Origin: Aminipila sp963524205
Lineage (GTDB): Bacteria; Bacillota; Clostridia; Peptostreptococcales; Anaerovoracaceae
Assembly: GCA_963524205.1 (NCBI GenBank)
Contig: CAURED010000016.1
Location: 36,170-100,169, forward strand
Length of the DNA stretch: 64,000 nucleotides
Direction of reading: 5' to 3'
Numbering within the stretch: position 1 is the first letter of the stretch; each line of letters starts with the position of its first letter. The notes beneath the pieces were generated by a model. The model was not told the DNA's origin, did no database searches, and saw only the letters and a list, made by a program, of their open reading frames with translations. Of the stretch, positions 26,266 to 35,351 are shown piece by piece. Made by a program: the position numbers and the translations under genes.

Positions 26266-27192
26266 TTATAACTTTCTGAAGATGATATGCTGCTTACCAT
26301 TGTTTACGTGTTGAGGGTTTAGTGGATCGGGATGAATATTGATATAAATGTTAAGCGAATCTTCTATTTGTTTTTCTGCACAGAACAATTCGTTGTGAAG
26401 TTCCAGTAAATTTTCATCTGATGGAACGACTACGTGAACGGAAGCGTAATAATGATTGGGACCATAATTGTGCAACATCAAATCATGGATGCTTATAATG
26501 TTCTTATTAGAAAGAAGCTTTTCCTTAATTTGATTGGATACTTTGGGGTCAGGGCTCTGTCCAAGCAGGGGTTTTAATGCATCCATTGCTGCCTTAAATC
26601 CCGACCATAATATGAACAAAGATGCAATAATTCCTGCATATCCATCAATTTGCCAATTTAGGAAATAAGCCGCGAGATAAGAGAATAATGCAACCGTCGT
26701 TACAAGCGCATCGCATAAACAATCTAATGCCGAGGCATTAATAGACACAGATTCTATTTTCTTATTCGCATATTTATTAAACAACCCCATTCCTAACTTT
26801 ATTAAGATTGAGAGAAAAAGGGCGATTAATGTAGGCCAATTAAATATAATCCTTTCAGTATGGAAAATTTCGTGTATGGAGGTTTTAATGAGTTCCATAC
26901 CCACTATAATGATGAGAAAGGCCACAATAAATCCAGATATATATTCAATCCTTCCGTATCCAAAAGGATATTTTTTATCTGCAGGCTTTTTAGCCAATTT
27001 GAAGCTTGCCAAAGTAACACCGCAGGATCCAGCATCCGACAAATTATTGATGGCGTCCGCAGTAATAGAAATACTATTTGACAGACATCCCATTATAAGC
27101 TTGAAAATAAATAGCATGATATTGCCCAGAATGCCAATTACACCAACAAGCATTCCATAATCTTCTCTTCTTCCATTTGATACATTCTTCAT
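26266..27192 (-). CDS. Cation diffusion facilitator, probably manganese-type
   Basis: 308 residues from the ATG at 27192 with AAAGGAGG directly upstream. Six helices followed by the CDF cytoplasmic ferredoxin-like domain (ISIHDLMLHNYGPNHYYASVHV). The transport site reads NNLSD in helix 2 (NxxxD) and DCLCD in helix 5 (DxxxD); zinc-type members such as YiiP have DxxxD and HxxxD. The DxxxD in helix 5 is typical of manganese CDFs. The gene follows a DtxR/MntR-like regulator on the same strand, which supports Mn (or Mn/Fe) export. Confidence 0.88.
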   Translation of the reverse strand: MKNVSNGRREDYGMLVGVIGILGNIMLFIFKLIMGCLSNSISITADAINNLSDAGSCGVTLASFKLAKKPADKKYPFGYGRIEYISGFIVAFLIIIVGMELIKTSIHEIFHTERIIFNWPTLIALFLSILIKLGMGLFNKYANKKIESVSINASALDCLCDALVTTVALFSYLAAYFLNWQIDGYAGIIASLFILWSGFKAAMDALKPLLGQSPDPKVSNQIKEKLLSNKNIISIHDLMLHNYGPNHYYASVHVVVPSDENLLELHNELFCAEKQIEDSLNIYINIHPDPLNPQHVNNGKQHIIFRKL

Positions 27193-27253
27193 ATGAAACC
27201 TCCTTTCAATTATATTTGTTATATCCTGTGATGAATAAAGGTCAATTTTCAAT

Positions 27254-27619
27254 TTAAATTGCTGTTTTCATTTCATTTTTAATCTTATTCAACGTATCCG
27301 GCTCAATGATATGAGCTACATAAGCAGAATATTTTGCGGATAATTCGTCATCAATTGCCAATGTTTGCTTTAAAAATTCTGAAATAATAGATTCACGCTC
27401 ATAAATACTTTTCGCTTTTATGAATCCAACTTGAGTCAAACTTATTCTGCCATATGAATCCATGGTGATATACTCATTCTCTTTCAGTATTTTCATTGCA
27501 CGACAAACACTAGCTCTACTATATCCCAGCGTACAAGCAACATCAATAGAACGTACCTCATCATGATCCTTTTCCAGAGTAAAAACTGTCTTTAAATATT
27601 TTTCTTCTGATTCACTCAT
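27254..27619 (-). CDS. DtxR/MntR family metal-dependent regulator
   Basis: 121 residues from ATG at 27619 (AAAGGAG upstream). The winged HTH (ESEEKYLKTVFTLEKDHDEV; RSIDVACTLGYSRASVCRAM) and the short helical metal-binding/dimerisation domain (AYVAHIIEPDTLNKIK) are those of MntR-type proteins without the C-terminal SH3 domain. It is the first gene of a pair with the CDF exporter, so the pair is probably a manganese homeostasis unit. Confidence 0.85.
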   Translation of the reverse strand: MSESEEKYLKTVFTLEKDHDEVRSIDVACTLGYSRASVCRAMKILKENEYITMDSYGRISLTQVGFIKAKSIYERESIISEFLKQTLAIDDELSAKYSAYVAHIIEPDTLNKIKNEMKTAI

Positions 27620-27722
27620 GTAACCCACTCCTTTGTAAAATCTCAAATAATTACATACGTTATTATTTTCTCCTTACTCATAGGTGCATCATGTCGTAGC
27701 TTTAATTTTTAGACTAGAGGTA

Positions 27723-28274
27723 TCAGATTTTGCCATGTCCATAGTCATGGTGCATGCCATTCCCACAACATGCGCCATGATAACGCTCTCCATGATGGCC
27801 GGAACCATGTCCATGGTGCCTGTCTCCTTCATGAAAATCCTCAGCTGCTTCCAAACTTGCACACAATTTCTCTATAAGGATAAGTAGTTGTTCTTGTTCG
27901 TCTTCATTTAAGGCGCTGAAAAAAGATTCTGCGAATGCATCTTTGCTTTCAGCAATTTCCTCAGCTGCCCTTTTCCCTTCCTCTGTTAAATAGATACGCA
28001 TTACTCGTTGATCCTTATCATCTTGTTTTCTCAAGACCATACCACTTTGCTCCAGCTTTGTTAGCATCTCTGTCATTGAGGATGGACGAACATCCAATTG
28101 CTCTGCCAAATCTCTTTGGCTGGCACCGTCGTTTTTTAAAATTATGAGCAACAGATTTGCTTGACCGTGATAAATTCCGCCTTTTCCGCGCCCCTCTCGA
28201 TGAAATGAGCGATGCATCTGTCGATTTAAGCGATGCAAAGCACGATACAAATTATTTGAATTTGTTTTTAACAT
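27723..28274 (-). CDS. MarR family regulator with histidine-rich C-terminal tail
   Basis: 183 residues. The MarR winged HTH spans ~40-110 (LLLIILKNDGASQRDLAEQLDVRPSSMTEMLTKLE; quoted in part) and the usual dimerisation helices flank it. The last ~35 residues are an unusual Gly/His tail with about a dozen His and a CC pair (HHGHGSGHHGERYHGACC), which looks metal-binding. GGAGG precedes the ATG. Two perfect TTAGGTACCTAA palindromes flank its promoter, so it is very probably autorepressed. It lies next to the Mn-type CDF unit. Confidence 0.88.
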   Translation of the reverse strand: MLKTNSNNLYRALHRLNRQMHRSFHREGRGKGGIYHGQANLLLIILKNDGASQRDLAEQLDVRPSSMTEMLTKLEQSGMVLRKQDDKDQRVMRIYLTEEGKRAAEEIAESKDAFAESFFSALNEDEQEQLLILIEKLCASLEAAEDFHEGDRHHGHGSGHHGERYHGACCGNGMHHDYGHGKI

Positions 28275-28307
28275 ACATTTTTCCTCCTAAATATATCTTA
28301 TTTTTCA

Positions 28308-28319
28308 TTAGGTACCTAA
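28308..28319. promoter_or_regulatory. MarR operator O2 (promoter-proximal)
   Basis: Perfect 12-bp palindrome TTAGGTACCTAA, downstream of the -10 of the marR promoter and identical to O1 at 28366. Confidence 0.75.
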
Positions 28320-28327
28320 CTTCTTTT

Positions 28328-28356
28328 AGTGTATTCCCATTTTTAGTAAATGTCAA
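28328..28356 (-). promoter_or_regulatory. marR promoter
   Basis: Minus-strand TTGACA (28356-28351), 17-bp spacer, TACACT (28333-28328), framed on both sides by the TTAGGTACCTAA palindromes. Confidence 0.75.
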
Positions 28357-28365
28357 TAAATATAT

Positions 28366-28377
28366 TTAGGTACCTAA
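28366..28377. promoter_or_regulatory. MarR operator O1 (upstream)
   Basis: Perfect palindrome TTAGGTACCTAA 9 bp upstream of the -35; centre-to-centre distance to O2 is 58 bp. Confidence 0.75.
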
Positions 28378-28425
28378 CAATTTGTCGTAACGCTATATTT
28401 TTATTCACCCTTAATATAAGTACCT

Positions 28426-29292
28426 TTATTTTTTCAATATACTAATACTTCCCGATGAGGTTTTAAGCGATACTTTACTATTTTTCGTTCCTATTTGTCC
28501 CTTTATATCTTTTTTGTCCGTTGTTTTAATAGGAAAATCAGATTTGAATTTGCCACTGGAAGTTTTGGCTTCAACCAGAAACTCAGCAGCTTCTGGAATC
28601 TCTAATGTGACATTTCCTGAAGCGGTTGCTATATTTATATTCTGATTTTCAAACTCCTTGTACGATACCAAAACTTTTCCCGATGAAGTCTCAATTCCAG
28701 CCTCATTAGCCATACACTCATTGATGTTAATTGCTGATGATTTCCCTTTTATATCTAATATCTTTGTATCTATTTTTTTTATTTCAAGTTTTCCAGAAGA
28801 TGAGTTTATGGAAATTTTATCAGCCTTTAATTGTTCAGCTTCCAACTTACCGGAAGCAGTATCCAGTGTAAAGTTTGCAAAATTAAATGAATCAATCTTT
28901 ACATCACCTGACAACATTTTGATTGAAATATCTTTTTTATATTCCTTGGGAATATATACGTCCAAAACAACATCTTCATATAATGGCAAGTTTTCATGTT
29001 TACGCTGTACTGTTACAAATAGAGTTTTATTTTCGGTCTCAGATACTAGCTTTATTTCCTGCATCGCTTTACCGTGGAAATCAACCTTTATCTCATTACT
29101 TGCTTCCGCTCGTATAATATGAACACCCACACTTGTCATATCTACTTGTATCGTATTAATCTCGTCCATGGAAACTCTTTTTTCCTCATTGATTTGTCTC
29201 ATCATATTTAAACCTCCTAAGACTAAAAGACTTATGATTATTGTCATTCCAATTATTATTATCATTACTTTCTTGTTAAATTTAGTTTTCAC
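28426..29292 (-). CDS. DUF4097 family membrane-anchored beta-repeat protein
   Basis: 288 residues from a GTG start (AAGGAGG upstream). One N-terminal membrane helix (VMIIIIGMTIIISLLVLGG) is followed by an extracellular stack of short beta repeats with a recurring SSGK/SGKL/SGNV pattern (TASGKLEAEQ, SSSGKLEIKK, TSSGKVLVSY, TASGNVTLEI), the DUF4097/LiaF-like adhesin fold. Function in envelope stress is suspected for the family. The promoter region carries the same 28-bp operator as the tetR gene upstream, so TetR control is likely. Confidence 0.8.
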   Translation of the reverse strand: MKTKFNKKVMIIIIGMTIIISLLVLGGLNMMRQINEEKRVSMDEINTIQVDMTSVGVHIIRAEASNEIKVDFHGKAMQEIKLVSETENKTLFVTVQRKHENLPLYEDVVLDVYIPKEYKKDISIKMLSGDVKIDSFNFANFTLDTASGKLEAEQLKADKISINSSSGKLEIKKIDTKILDIKGKSSAININECMANEAGIETSSGKVLVSYKEFENQNINIATASGNVTLEIPEAAEFLVEAKTSSGKFKSDFPIKTTDKKDIKGQIGTKNSKVSLKTSSGSISILKK

Positions 29293-29444
29293 TATCCAAC
29301 CTCCTTCCGGATTATGAATGCCAGTGGCCTTATGATTTCACACGCTTGCCACCTTCTTCAATATTTTTACATTCTGCTTTTCTCCAAATATTTCTTGTGA
29401 TTTCTCATTCTGGAGAGCTTTGTAATTCCATTAATTATAGCTTT

Positions 29445-29472
29445 ATGAATGAATATTTTTTTATTCATTCAT
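29445..29472. promoter_or_regulatory. TetR operator upstream of the DUF4097 gene
   Basis: ATGAATGAAT (29445-29454), 8-bp gap, ATTCATTCAT (29463-29472). Same 10-8-10 geometry as the site at 30124-30151; a TATAAT (minus strand, 29439-29434) follows it. Confidence 0.75.
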
Positions 29473-29520
29473 AAATAGATAAATGAATTGCCTTTTTTCT
29501 ATGTATATTATGTCTTTCTT

Positions 29521-30105
29521 CTATTTTTGAAAATCAGTCAACCCTTTCATTATAAATTCCACTAGGTAATCAATAATCTGTGGAAAATGGGAAATACCAA
29601 TTTCTTGCTTATGGATTTCAATATAAGGTACTGAATTAAACAGGCTCAGTATAAACTCATCATCCAAATCGTTCCTAATTTTCTTTTCAACTTTCCATTT
29701 TTTAATTAATTCTGCTGTACTACTATTCATCAATTCATAGACTGCCACCATTCCTCCTTCTTGATAAAATTCCTTCTCTAATTTACTAAAAAGATCTCTG
29801 TTATACCATTCCCTTAATATCGGGTTAGAGTTCATACCTTTTAGGTTTAACGAAATTGCTTCTTTAACCACTTCTACGGGATCACCATCCAAGTCAATCG
29901 ATTCCATGATACTTGTTTTTAGTTTTTTATTTTCTTTTAAATATATTTCAATAAAAAGCTTCTCTTTTGATGAGTAATAATTATAAAATGTACCTACTGC
30001 TATTCCAGCTATCTTTGTAATATCAGAAACATTGGTATCTTTAAATCCTTTGGAACTGAATAACTCTTTTCCGCAATTAAAAATATCAACTTTTTTATCT
30101 TCCAT
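29521..30105 (-). CDS. TetR family regulator
   Basis: 194 residues from the ATG at 30105 (GGAGGTTAGGAAA upstream). The TetR HTH is clear (FSSKGFKDTNVSDITKIAGI; AVGTFYNYYSSKEKLF). The ligand-binding domain is unrecognised. Its own promoter carries a 10-8-10 inverted repeat that recurs only in front of the DUF4097 gene downstream, so it probably represses both. Confidence 0.88.
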   Translation of the reverse strand: MEDKKVDIFNCGKELFSSKGFKDTNVSDITKIAGIAVGTFYNYYSSKEKLFIEIYLKENKKLKTSIMESIDLDGDPVEVVKEAISLNLKGMNSNPILREWYNRDLFSKLEKEFYQEGGMVAVYELMNSSTAELIKKWKVEKKIRNDLDDEFILSLFNSVPYIEIHKQEIGISHFPQIIDYLVEFIMKGLTDFQK

Positions 30106-30123
30106 TTTCCTAACCTCCAGCCT

Positions 30124-30151
30124 ATGAATGAATAATTTTGAATTCATTCAT
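30124..30151. promoter_or_regulatory. TetR operator at the tetR promoter
   Basis: ATGAATGAAT (30124-30133), 8-bp gap, ATTCATTCAT (30142-30151), immediately downstream of the -10. Confidence 0.75.
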
Positions 30152-30180
30152 ATTGTAATATAGCAATCGTTACATGTCAA
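30152..30180 (-). promoter_or_regulatory. tetR promoter
   Basis: Minus-strand TTGACA (30180-30175), 17-bp spacer, TACAAT (30157-30152), abutting the operator. Confidence 0.7.
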
Positions 30181-30406
30181 TTTAAATTGTTGCCACGAAT
30201 CACAGTGTCCTACATCTTTACCATAATTGGGATATTTCGAATTCTCCAGTCCGATGGGCCCTTCTGAAGATATTCAGCCCCAAGTTTTACACCATATGAC
30301 AATGAACTCCATATTATACATATAGCACAGAGGTTTCCAGACCAAATAAAAGCAAGAGCATTTTACATAGTTTATATGTATAAAAATAATAGGAGATGAT
30401 ATAGAA

Positions 30407-31909
30407 ATGAATAACTTTAAATCGAGAAAACTATCACAAATATCCGCTAAAAAATCCAAATCACAAGTATGGAACTTTGTTTCAGCACCCGCCTTGCATC
30501 CAATGAAGGTTACTTTAAATGTGAATAAACCAGGAACGGCTTCAGGCTTAATATTTGTTGCGCCATATACATCATATGAGGCAACTATGATTGGGCAAAC
30601 AGGCTCACTGATTATGGATCAGGCCGGTAACCCAGTCTGGTTCAGACCGCTTGATAGTATATACACGCAAAATTCTGATTTCAGAGTACAATCTTTCAAC
30701 AGTCGACCAGTTCTTACCATGTGGCAAGGAACCATATCAGGAACCCAGTCTGCAGATCCTAATCTTCCGGCAGGTGATCCTGAACCTGGCGCTTATTTTC
30801 AAATAATAAATCAGCATTATAAAGTGATTAAAAAAATTACGGCCCAAAAAGGGTACACTGCTGATGTTCATGAATTTACGATTACAAAGCGAAACACTGC
30901 TTTGTTTACTGCTGTGAAACAAGTACCGGCAGATCTGACAGAGTATGGAGGCCCGGAAGATGGGTATTTTGATAATTACTCTATTCAAGAAGTCGATCTT
31001 ATGACGGGTGAGCTGCTTTTCCTCTGGAATGTGCTTGCGCATGTTGATCCGGCCGACTCAAGGATACCTGCATCATCTGCAATAGACTCTAATAATATTT
31101 GGGACTGTTTCCATGTGAATTCAGTTGAAGAGGGACCGGGCAATACTCTTCTGATCAGCATGCGTAATATGTGGGCTATTTATAATATCGATAAAGAAAC
31201 GGGAAATATCATTTGGCAGCTTGGCGGAAATCAAAGTGATTTCGCTTTGGCGCTGGACGCCGAATTTTCCTGGCAGCATGATGCACGTCATAGATCCGGA
31301 AATAGAATAAGCTTGTTTGATGATGCTTGTTGTGCATCTTCAAGCTCACGGCCTGATGGCCCAGCCCGTGGTCTGATTCTTCAGCTCGATTTTCAAAACA
31401 TGATGGCATATGTAGATCGGACTTATTATCATGATCCACTATTATTTGTCCCAAGTCAGGGTAATCTGCAAAAATTGCCCAATGGGAATCAATTTGTCGG
31501 ATGGGGGCAGGAATCCTATCTTTCCGAATTCGCATATGATGGCAACACGGAAGAGGACCCTTCGGTCAATTTTTTATATGATATGCAGTTCCCCAATCAA
31601 AATCTCTCCTATCGGGCGTTTAAGAACAAATGGGTTGGTTTACCGCTTTATCCACCACGCATTGCCGCAAAGATGCTTTGTGAATCCACGGTTATCTATG
31701 CGTCATGGAACGGTTCAACTGAGACTGCCGCTTGGCAGGTGCTGTCCGGATCAGTATGCAATTCATTGTCGCCGGTGATATTTTGCACTCCGCGGACAGG
31801 TTTTGAGACAAAAATTAAAGTCGATTCGGAGGAACCGTATTTCCAGGTAAACGCATTGAATTCAAGCGGCCAGATTATTGGCACATCACGTATTATCTGC
31901 ACAAGATAA
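30407..31909 (+). CDS. Arylsulfotransferase-like (ASST family) protein
   Basis: 500 residues. The beta-propeller pattern of ASST-type proteins is visible: SGLIFVAPYTSYEA..SLIMDQAGNPVWFRPL, DVHEFTITKRNTALFTA, WDCFHVNSVEEGPGNTLLIS, IDKETGNIIWQLGG, WQHDARHRSGNRISLFDD (each quoted in part). Conserved His residues of the family (DVHE, HVNS, QHDARH) are present. Classical ASST is exported and transfers sulfate between phenols; this copy has no signal peptide. It is convergent with a CotA-like oxidase across a shared terminator. A spore-coat location is possible but only inferred. Confidence 0.8.
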   Translation: MNNFKSRKLSQISAKKSKSQVWNFVSAPALHPMKVTLNVNKPGTASGLIFVAPYTSYEATMIGQTGSLIMDQAGNPVWFRPLDSIYTQNSDFRVQSFNSRPVLTMWQGTISGTQSADPNLPAGDPEPGAYFQIINQHYKVIKKITAQKGYTADVHEFTITKRNTALFTAVKQVPADLTEYGGPEDGYFDNYSIQEVDLMTGELLFLWNVLAHVDPADSRIPASSAIDSNNIWDCFHVNSVEEGPGNTLLISMRNMWAIYNIDKETGNIIWQLGGNQSDFALALDAEFSWQHDARHRSGNRISLFDDACCASSSSRPDGPARGLILQLDFQNMMAYVDRTYYHDPLLFVPSQGNLQKLPNGNQFVGWGQESYLSEFAYDGNTEEDPSVNFLYDMQFPNQNLSYRAFKNKWVGLPLYPPRIAAKMLCESTVIYASWNGSTETAAWQVLSGSVCNSLSPVIFCTPRTGFETKIKVDSEEPYFQVNALNSSGQIIGTSRIICTR

Positions 31910-31916
31910 AATAGTT

Positions 31917-31950
31917 AAGGCATGAAGTAATTTAACTCTTCATGCCTTTT
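31917..31950. terminator. Bidirectional terminator between the ASST-like and cotA-like genes
   Basis: AAGGCATGAA (31917-31926) / TTCATGCCTT (31939-31948) with T-run on the plus strand and A/T-rich flank on the other. Confidence 0.8.
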
Positions 31951-31956
31951 TAGCCG

Positions 31957-33780
31957 TTATTCCTGTGTATACAGGCAGCTGCAATCTTCATGTGGATTTC
32001 TGACCTTGTAGGGACGCATCATTTCATTGTCTTCGTGATCGATGATATGACAGTGCCATACATAACCTGGTTCGGCAGCGGGATTGAATGGAAAGAAATT
32101 TTTACCGGGAATTGATACCACCACATCCTGAGGAGCGAATCGGGCTCTGATGGTGGTTATTTGTCCGGGATAAGCCTGAATTGTATCCTTCCAGCCATTC
32201 TCATGGGCAGGTGGATTAATTGGTCCATCCAGCAGGTAAGGCTCCACAGGAAGCACTTTAGTCGGATGATCAAAAGGTGGCTGTCCGTTCAAGGCTAACC
32301 AATCTTTTGTATATTGGGTAGCTAGAAAGTCCTGACGACTGATCAGCCGGAATTGAATTAAGTGAAGATGGATTGGATGAGCTCCCCGTGTCAAGTTTAC
32401 TAGCTGCCAGTCCTCGGTCGAACCTACCAGTGGAAGTTCGGAAACAGGTGCATCCCACATCTGACCATCTAATAAAAGTTCCAGTGGTTTCGTCGGGTCG
32501 CCAACTACAATAAGGGTCAGAGTACGCGTCTTGTCGACGTGTTTTAGCCGAGGTAGTACATTCAAGACTTTTGGCAGTTGTGATGGTAGGACCACTGGTC
32601 TATCTAGTACGGTAACCTGCATAATTTGCCCTGTTGTCTGGGGATCTGGAGGATTCCCATTAGGGAATGGGGCATTGGCATTATTGGTCAGGACTACTTT
32701 AGTGCCTGGTGACAGCTTAGAAAAGTCTACAAGGATATCAGCCCGTTCACCTGGAGAAATGAGCAGAGAAACCAGTTGGACAGGTTTTGGCAGGTAGCCG
32801 CCGTCTGTACCGATTTGTATAAATGGCATCTGGTTAGAGAATGCCAGATTATAGAATCGGGTATTGGAACCGTTCAAAACTCTGAAACGATACTGCCTTG
32901 GTTCAACATTTAGATTAGGCCATACTTTGCCGTTGACCATTATGGTATCACCGATAAATGCAGGTCTCCAGTAAGGATGAATATTCGGATTTACGCCAAC
33001 ACTAGGAAAATTCAGGGATCCGTCATCAAAGAAAGAACGGTCCTGTATGGCAATAGGAATCTCATATTTCCCTTTGGGTAGTTCGGAATGCTTTCCATCC
33101 AGCGGGTTATGAGGATCACGCAATAAATAGAAGCCTGCTAATCCCATATAGACATTTTCACGGGTCAAGCCTAACGCATGATCATGATACCATAAAGTGG
33201 TCGGTTCTTGCTCATTCCCGTAATAATAACGGGATGTTATAAAATCAGGACCGGTAATCGCTTCTCTCGCGGTGAACCATGCTTCCGGGTAGCCGTCAGA
33301 AGGCGGTTCCGTTTCCCCACCATGCAGATGGGTCACAATCGGCACCGGACTTTGCGCTAAAGGAAATCCCGGGGGAAATGGGGGGAACGGCGGCATCGGC
33401 ATCTCCATATCATTAGGGTTGGCCCAGTGAATGGTTGGATCCACAGCCAATGGCTGGGGTGAAGTCAGATTATTAACCCATTGGACTTCGATAGGAATGT
33501 GTCTTATCGCCTTAAAAGTCGGGCCGGGAGTGGACTTGAAATCCTGAATGATTTCACCGGTTTTCGGGTCCCTCACTTTGCTACTGTAACCAAATACAGT
33601 TGTTTCAGGAAAACCTTCGGGTAATATTTGTTGTTTGAACTTACTGACTGTAACCCGATAAAAATGGCCTTTTACCTTGCAGCTAATTGGATCTTTAATC
33701 AAGGTTGGCTCATAGACAGGGGGAATAAATAATTGATTTACATATTTGGGAATACTATTCGGATCAAGTGGTTTAGGCAT
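31957..33780 (-). CDS. cotA: CotA-like spore coat multicopper oxidase
   Basis: 607 residues with all four copper-ligand motifs: THLHGGETEPPSDG, LWYHDHALGLTRENVYMG, HPIHLHLIQFRL and WHCHIIDHEDNEMMRPY, the last with the type-1 Cys-His and axial Met. Length and sequence are those of CotA/bilirubin-oxidase type laccases. No signal peptide, as for CotA, which is deposited on the spore coat. AAGGAGGAGATTTCTA precedes the start. Oxidase activity in an anaerobe-type genome fits a spore-coat protein meeting oxygen outside the cell. Confidence 0.92.
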   Translation of the reverse strand: MPKPLDPNSIPKYVNQLFIPPVYEPTLIKDPISCKVKGHFYRVTVSKFKQQILPEGFPETTVFGYSSKVRDPKTGEIIQDFKSTPGPTFKAIRHIPIEVQWVNNLTSPQPLAVDPTIHWANPNDMEMPMPPFPPFPPGFPLAQSPVPIVTHLHGGETEPPSDGYPEAWFTAREAITGPDFITSRYYYGNEQEPTTLWYHDHALGLTRENVYMGLAGFYLLRDPHNPLDGKHSELPKGKYEIPIAIQDRSFFDDGSLNFPSVGVNPNIHPYWRPAFIGDTIMVNGKVWPNLNVEPRQYRFRVLNGSNTRFYNLAFSNQMPFIQIGTDGGYLPKPVQLVSLLISPGERADILVDFSKLSPGTKVVLTNNANAPFPNGNPPDPQTTGQIMQVTVLDRPVVLPSQLPKVLNVLPRLKHVDKTRTLTLIVVGDPTKPLELLLDGQMWDAPVSELPLVGSTEDWQLVNLTRGAHPIHLHLIQFRLISRQDFLATQYTKDWLALNGQPPFDHPTKVLPVEPYLLDGPINPPAHENGWKDTIQAYPGQITTIRARFAPQDVVVSIPGKNFFPFNPAAEPGYVWHCHIIDHEDNEMMRPYKVRNPHEDCSCLYTQE

Positions 33781-34052
33781 TAGAAATCTCCTCCTTTATA
33801 GAATGTACGGCTTCCTGCAAATTGTTGCATAAGAGCTTTAGGTGGTGGGATGTTTAGTACGATCTATGTAATTCTATAAAGAGTCGTTATAAATGCCTTC
33901 TTATTGGTTTATTATATCCTTATATAAGCCATATGGTTACCGAATTAAGAATTTAATAAACAGGCGAGAAAATTTCACACGCTGCTTCTGTCCTAAAATA
34001 TTTGTATATTCATTTTTTTCCCTCTCCACTGAAATTATTAATAAATTAGGCA

Positions 34053-34723
34053 TCACTTGCCCTTCCAATACTTTTGTATTTTTCTATGAGCAGCAGATTG
34101 ACTGATATTAAGAGCCTTTGCAACTTTATAACTACTATTTAACGATTGATATGCATTTAATATTAATTGCTTTTCGGTTTCTTCCAGAGCTTCTTTTAGT
34201 GGCATTATTTTATTATAGGAAACAGGCCTTTCTTTTTTAGTATGTTCTACTAATTCAGTTAATGATAAATCTTCCATTGTGACTAATCCTGTTTGATTTA
34301 TAACCACTAATTTTTCCACGAAGTTTTCAAGCTGTCTAATATTGCCTGGCCATTCATAGCTTCTCATGATATCAATTACTTCATTGGAAATGATAATACT
34401 TTTTTCATACTTCTGATTAAATTTATTTATAAAATACTCAATGAGTGGTGGAATATCCTCAAAGCGTTCTCTTAATGCTGGTATATGTATTTGTACAACA
34501 TTGAGCCTGTAATATAAATCCAGCCGAAAGGTTCCTTCTTTTATCATGTTTTCAAGATTTTTATGTGTAGCACTAATAATCTGGACATCAATCTCTCGTG
34601 GAGTTTTCCCCCCCACTCTGGTTATTTCTCTATTTTGTATAACTTGTAATAATTTTGACTGCATGCTTAATGGCATATCACCTATTTCATCAAGAAAAAG
34701 TGTACCTTTATTTATAAAATGTT
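34053..34723 (-). pseudogene. Sigma-54-dependent activator, N-terminally truncated
   Basis: The frame enters at ~34721 with HFINKGTLFLDEIGDMPLS right after an in-frame TAA, so everything before the Walker B (sensor domain, Walker A, GAFTGA loop) is missing. What follows is typical: RLDLYYRLNVVQIHIPALRER, YEWPGNIRQLENFVEKLVV and a Fis-type HTH (LNSSYKVAKALNISQSAAHRKIQ; quoted in part). An ATG at 34676 could start a 207-residue piece, but without ATP binding it cannot activate sigma-54. Upstream sequence shows no trace of the lost part. Confidence 0.8.
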
Positions 34724-34996
34724 ACTTGCTATTTTTTATCTCTGCCCTCCTTTGTCATAAATTGTAAAAAATCTCTCTTTGTAATATGTATATAATTTAC
34801 AAAGTCAGTTTGGTTTTTAACTAATTTAATTAATAGCAATTTCTATGCCATTAAAAATATTGAAAAGCTGAAAGATGATCCTTTACTAATCTATATAAAA
34901 ATAGCCCCTTATCTTCGTTAGTTATAAGTGGGTACAGTAGAATTTTGCAAAAATTAATTGTATAACAAAATATATTTAAGGAGTGATTATTCAACT

Positions 34997-35045
34997 ACAA
35001 TATAACCCGATACAGACTTATCAAGTCTATATCGGGTTATATTGT
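34997..35045. repeat. Near-perfect 49-bp inverted repeat
   Basis: Arms 34997-35019 and 35023-35045 pair at 22 of 23 positions around a 3-base centre (mismatch at 35013/35029). Neither side has a T-run, so it is not a standard terminator. Confidence 0.8.
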
Positions 35046-35289
35046 TAATACTCAGTAAATAGTTGTTTACGGAGCTAAATTGTATAATATATTAAGTCAA
35101 AATTGGTTTAAAACGTAACAACTGTATTCATTGATTTCAACGTAGACTGCACATTTTCTTTCAATCCTTGTTCTATTATCGGAATCATTATTATGTTTGA
35201 TCGATACAAATCCAAGCAAAAAATAATTAAATATATTAATGTTTCTATTAATTATATTAATTGTTATATTAATATAATTAATTTATGCA

Positions 35290-35318
35290 TTGACATTGTT
35301 TAATGTTAGTAGTATATT
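35290..35318 (+). promoter_or_regulatory. Promoter of the DUF2089/YvlD operon
   Basis: TTGACA (35290-35295), 17-bp spacer, TATATT (35313-35318); GAAGG precedes the ATG at 35352. Confidence 0.65.
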
Positions 35319-35351
35319 GTAAACACAAAGAACAGAAAGAAGGTATCGACA

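Larger units (their letters stand above)
34724..35351. other. Gene-free AT-rich stretch with a 49-bp inverted repeat
   Basis: About 630 bases without a supported gene. It holds the perfect-looking inverted repeat at 34997-35045, runs of AT (35235-35285) and the promoter of the DUF2089 operon (35290-35318). Confidence 0.6.
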
